Assembly: GCF_008364765.1 (NCBI RefSeq)
Contig: NZ_VTUY01000004.1
Location: forward strand, 62,001-126,000
Direction of reading: 5' to 3'
DNA from: Bacillus sp. CH30_1T
Lineage (GTDB): Bacteria > Bacillota > Bacilli > Bacillales > Bacillaceae_B
Length of the DNA stretch: 64,000 nt
Positions 62,437 to 64,000 of this stretch are shown here, in pieces. The notes beneath the pieces are model-generated. The model was not told where the DNA came from. It saw only the letters and a program-made list of their open reading frames with translations, and searched no databases. The position numbers were made by a program, and so were the translations under genes. Within the stretch, counting starts at the first letter, position 1; the number at the start of each line of letters is the position of its first letter.

Positions 62437-62872
62437 AAGGTTACAACAATGTTACGACTATTTTCGACAATTTAATAAATTTAGATGACAGAGTGAGTAA
62501 AATGATGACATTCGCCTCTTGGAAGGTGATGTTTTCGTGTGCAAAAGAGTGAAATAAGGTGAATAAACCATCTTGAACGCAATAACGATGGATTTCATTC
62601 ATATCAAAGCGAATCGGGCAAATATATGTATGTGTAACATATATGTAATAAAACTAGAATAATTCACATTAAATTGGTAAAATATCCTTGGTAATTTAAG
62701 GGTTAAATATAGATTAAAAGTCACGAATTCTTTGAATTTCGCCCTCATTCTTGAAAATTTACGGAATATTCATAGACACTAATCTTGCTAAACATTACAA
62801 TAAATACTGTTGTATGCTAAATTTGTAAAAAATAGTAGTATCTTGTCAAAAAAACGGATAGAGGTGCCTAAA

Positions 62873-63262
62873 GTGAAATTATTTTCCAACACTTTCACAA
62901 CTCTGGAAAGAGGACTGAATTACGCCTCGTTAAATCAAAAAGTGATCTCTCAAAATATCGCTAATGTCGACACTCCAAATTATAAAGCAAAAGAAGTAGA
63001 GTTTAAGACAATGCTAGACCATTCAGTTCAACAACTTGAGGCAAAAAAAACGGATCAACGACATTTCACCTTTCACTCAAGTAGTCAACATCCAGCAGTT
63101 AAAACAAAAACAACTTATCAATATAATCACAATGGGAATGGTGTGGATTTAGATCAGGAAATGTCAGAAATGGCTTCGAATCAAATCTATTTTAATGCCT
63201 TAACAGATCGAATAAATGGTAAGTTTAACAGTCTTCAAACGGTTGTAAGGGGTGGTAAATAA
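62873..63262 (+). CDS. flgB: Flagellar basal-body rod protein FlgB
   Basis: A proximal rod subunit. The 129-residue protein has the rod signature SQNIANVDTPNYKAKEVEF (from residue 31) and a C-terminal helix for polymerisation (EMSEMASNQIYFNALTDRIN). GTG start after AGAGGTGCCTAAA; the frame is open upstream, but 129 residues matches the B. subtilis length that I recall. First gene of the fla/che operon. Confidence 0.94.
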   Translation: MKLFSNTFTTLERGLNYASLNQKVISQNIANVDTPNYKAKEVEFKTMLDHSVQQLEAKKTDQRHFTFHSSSQHPAVKTKTTYQYNHNGNGVDLDQEMSEMASNQIYFNALTDRINGKFNSLQTVVRGGK

Positions 63263-63264
63263 TC

Positions 63265-63726
63265 ATGGCGATATTTACAAGTATGAATACGACAGCATCT
63301 GCCCTTACTGCCCAGCGCTTAAGAATGGATGTCATTTCATCAAACATGGCCAATGCAGACACAACAAGAGGAGAAATGGTTGGAGGAGAATGGCAGCCAT
63401 ATAAAAGAAAATCTGTTGTAATGGCACCTAAGGAAAATCAATTTTCATCATTTTTAAATAAAGCCATGAACACAAGAAACAATCACAATGTTGGAAGCGG
63501 AGTAAAGGTTTCCAGAATCGAAGAAGATGACGAAACACCATTTAAAATGGTGTACGATCCAGAACATCCTGATGCGAATGGCGAGGGGTATGTGCATCTG
63601 CCCAATGTTGATCCATTAAGGGAAATGGTTGACCTTATTTCGGCCACTCGCTCATATGAAGCAAACGTAACCGTATTTAATGCGAATAAAGCGATGTTAA
63701 TGAAATCATTGGAAATCGGTAAATAG
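63265..63726 (+). CDS. flgC: Flagellar basal-body rod protein FlgC
   Basis: Second proximal rod subunit, 153 residues. N-terminal FTSMNTTASALTAQRLRMDV, rod motif SSNMANADTTR, and the C-terminal helix VDLISATRSYEANVTVFNAN. Starts 2 nt after the flgB stop. Confidence 0.95.
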   Translation: MAIFTSMNTTASALTAQRLRMDVISSNMANADTTRGEMVGGEWQPYKRKSVVMAPKENQFSSFLNKAMNTRNNHNVGSGVKVSRIEEDDETPFKMVYDPEHPDANGEGYVHLPNVDPLREMVDLISATRSYEANVTVFNANKAMLMKSLEIGK

Positions 63727-63743
63727 AAAGAGGTTATAGATTT

Positions 63744-64000
63744 ATGGCAATACATAATATAGGTTCGATTAATCCTGGAGTTTTTAGTCCGTCAATTGCA
63801 AAAAAAAATGTATCCCCTTCAGAAGCTACGGAGAATTTCAGTCAATTACTTAAACAGTCCATTGACGAAGTGAATTCTATGCAAGTTCAATCAGATCAAA
63901 TGACCGAGAAGCTTGTACGGGGAGAAAATGTTGATCTTCATCAAGTGATGATCGCTTCACAAAAAGCAAGCATCACATTGCAAACGACCATGGAAGTGCG
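63744..64000 (+). CDS. fliE: Flagellar hook-basal body protein FliE, 3'-partial
   Basis: Links the MS ring and rod. Starts at the ATG after AAGAGGTTATAGATT and runs off the window after 85 codons. Reads MAIHNIGSINPGVFSPSIAK then ENFSQLLKQSIDEVNSMQVQ, and NVDLHQVMIASQKASITLQT, the FliE signature. Confidence 0.92.
   Translation, partial: MAIHNIGSINPGVFSPSIAKKNVSPSEATENFSQLLKQSIDEVNSMQVQSDQMTEKLVRGENVDLHQVMIASQKASITLQTTMEV

Larger units (their letters stand above)
62161..62872 (+). other. 712-bp gene-free region upstream of the flagellar operon
   Basis: Holds palindromic repeat copy 3 (62198-62330), a candidate promoter (62409-62436), an ATATATG/CATATAT inverted repeat (62622-62644), AT-rich DNA with a TTGAAAATT segment near 62755 that is a poor CodY-box half, and the flgB leader. 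No protein frame of note. No clear sigma-D promoter. Confidence 0.6.

Noticed and set aside
62750-62770. CodY box upstream of flgB
   Set aside because: The TTGAAAATT segment fits only about 10 of 15 positions of AATTTTCWGAAAATT, too weak to list as a site.
62813-62872. Sigma-D promoter just upstream of flgB
   Set aside because: ACGGATAG near 62853 is only loosely like GCCGATAT, and no TAAA stands at the correct distance.

Overview
This window is a core chromosomal segment of a Gram-positive, endospore-forming, flagellated member of the Bacillaceae. The evidence is a 26-codon spoVM, the fapR fatty-acid regulon, the xerC-hslV-hslU-codY operon running into flgB-flgC-fliE, and near-complete agreement of gene order with the pyr-to-fla/che interval of Bacillus subtilis. 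All but one gene (rqcH) lie on the + strand. I see no rRNA, tRNA, CRISPR array, prophage or transposase gene. I did not identify the species.

Layout: (1) 1-6200, the end of the pyrimidine operon (carB partial, pyrK, pyrD, pyrF, pyrE). (2) 6300-10950, rqcH on the minus strand diverging from a Ca-type P-ATPase. (3) 11024-20701, yicC, remA, gmk, rpoZ, coaBC, priA, def, fmt, rsmB, prpC. (4) 20706-25307, prkC, rsgA, rpe, thiN, spoVM. (5) 25308-25988, a gene-free stretch with clustered palindromic repeats. (6) 25989-32283, rpmB, asp23-like yloU, fakA, sdaAB, sdaAA, recG. (7) 32341-35963, a FapR operator followed by fapR, plsX, fabD, fabG, then acpP. (8) 36157-48854, rnc, smc, ftsY, ylxM, ffh, rpsP, khpA, ylqD, rimM, trmD, rplS, a signal peptidase, rbgA, rnhB. 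(9) 48923-56693, a FliK-like/FlhB-tail-like pair, sucC, sucD, dprA, topA. (10) 56936-62116, trmFO, xerC, hslV, hslU, codY. (11) 62117-64000, a long gene-free leader with another palindromic repeat, then the start of the flagellar operon.

The genes form functional blocks: UMP synthesis; ribosome assembly and translation quality control (rqcH, rsgA, rbgA, rimM, trmD, rsmB, rplS, rpsP, rpmB); translation start and N-terminal processing (fmt, def); protein targeting and secretion (ftsY, ffh, ylxM, signal peptidase); phospholipid and fatty-acid synthesis (fapR block, fakA); chromosome maintenance (smc, topA, xerC, recG, priA); and nutrient or cell-wall signalling (prpC/prkC, codY).

I found no clearly new multi-gene system; this is conserved housekeeping DNA. 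The points most worth checking are: (a) rlmN, expected between rsmB and prpC, is missing and replaced by about 318 bp of non-coding DNA; (b) a palindromic repeat family with changes in one arm largely matched in the other; (c) a family of terminators sharing one core sequence; (d) a 21-bp-periodic direct repeat beside the repeat cluster; (e) the orphan FliK-like/FlhB-tail-like pair; (f) an HslV whose N-terminus lacks the serine described for B. subtilis; and (g) two CcpA-box-like sites.
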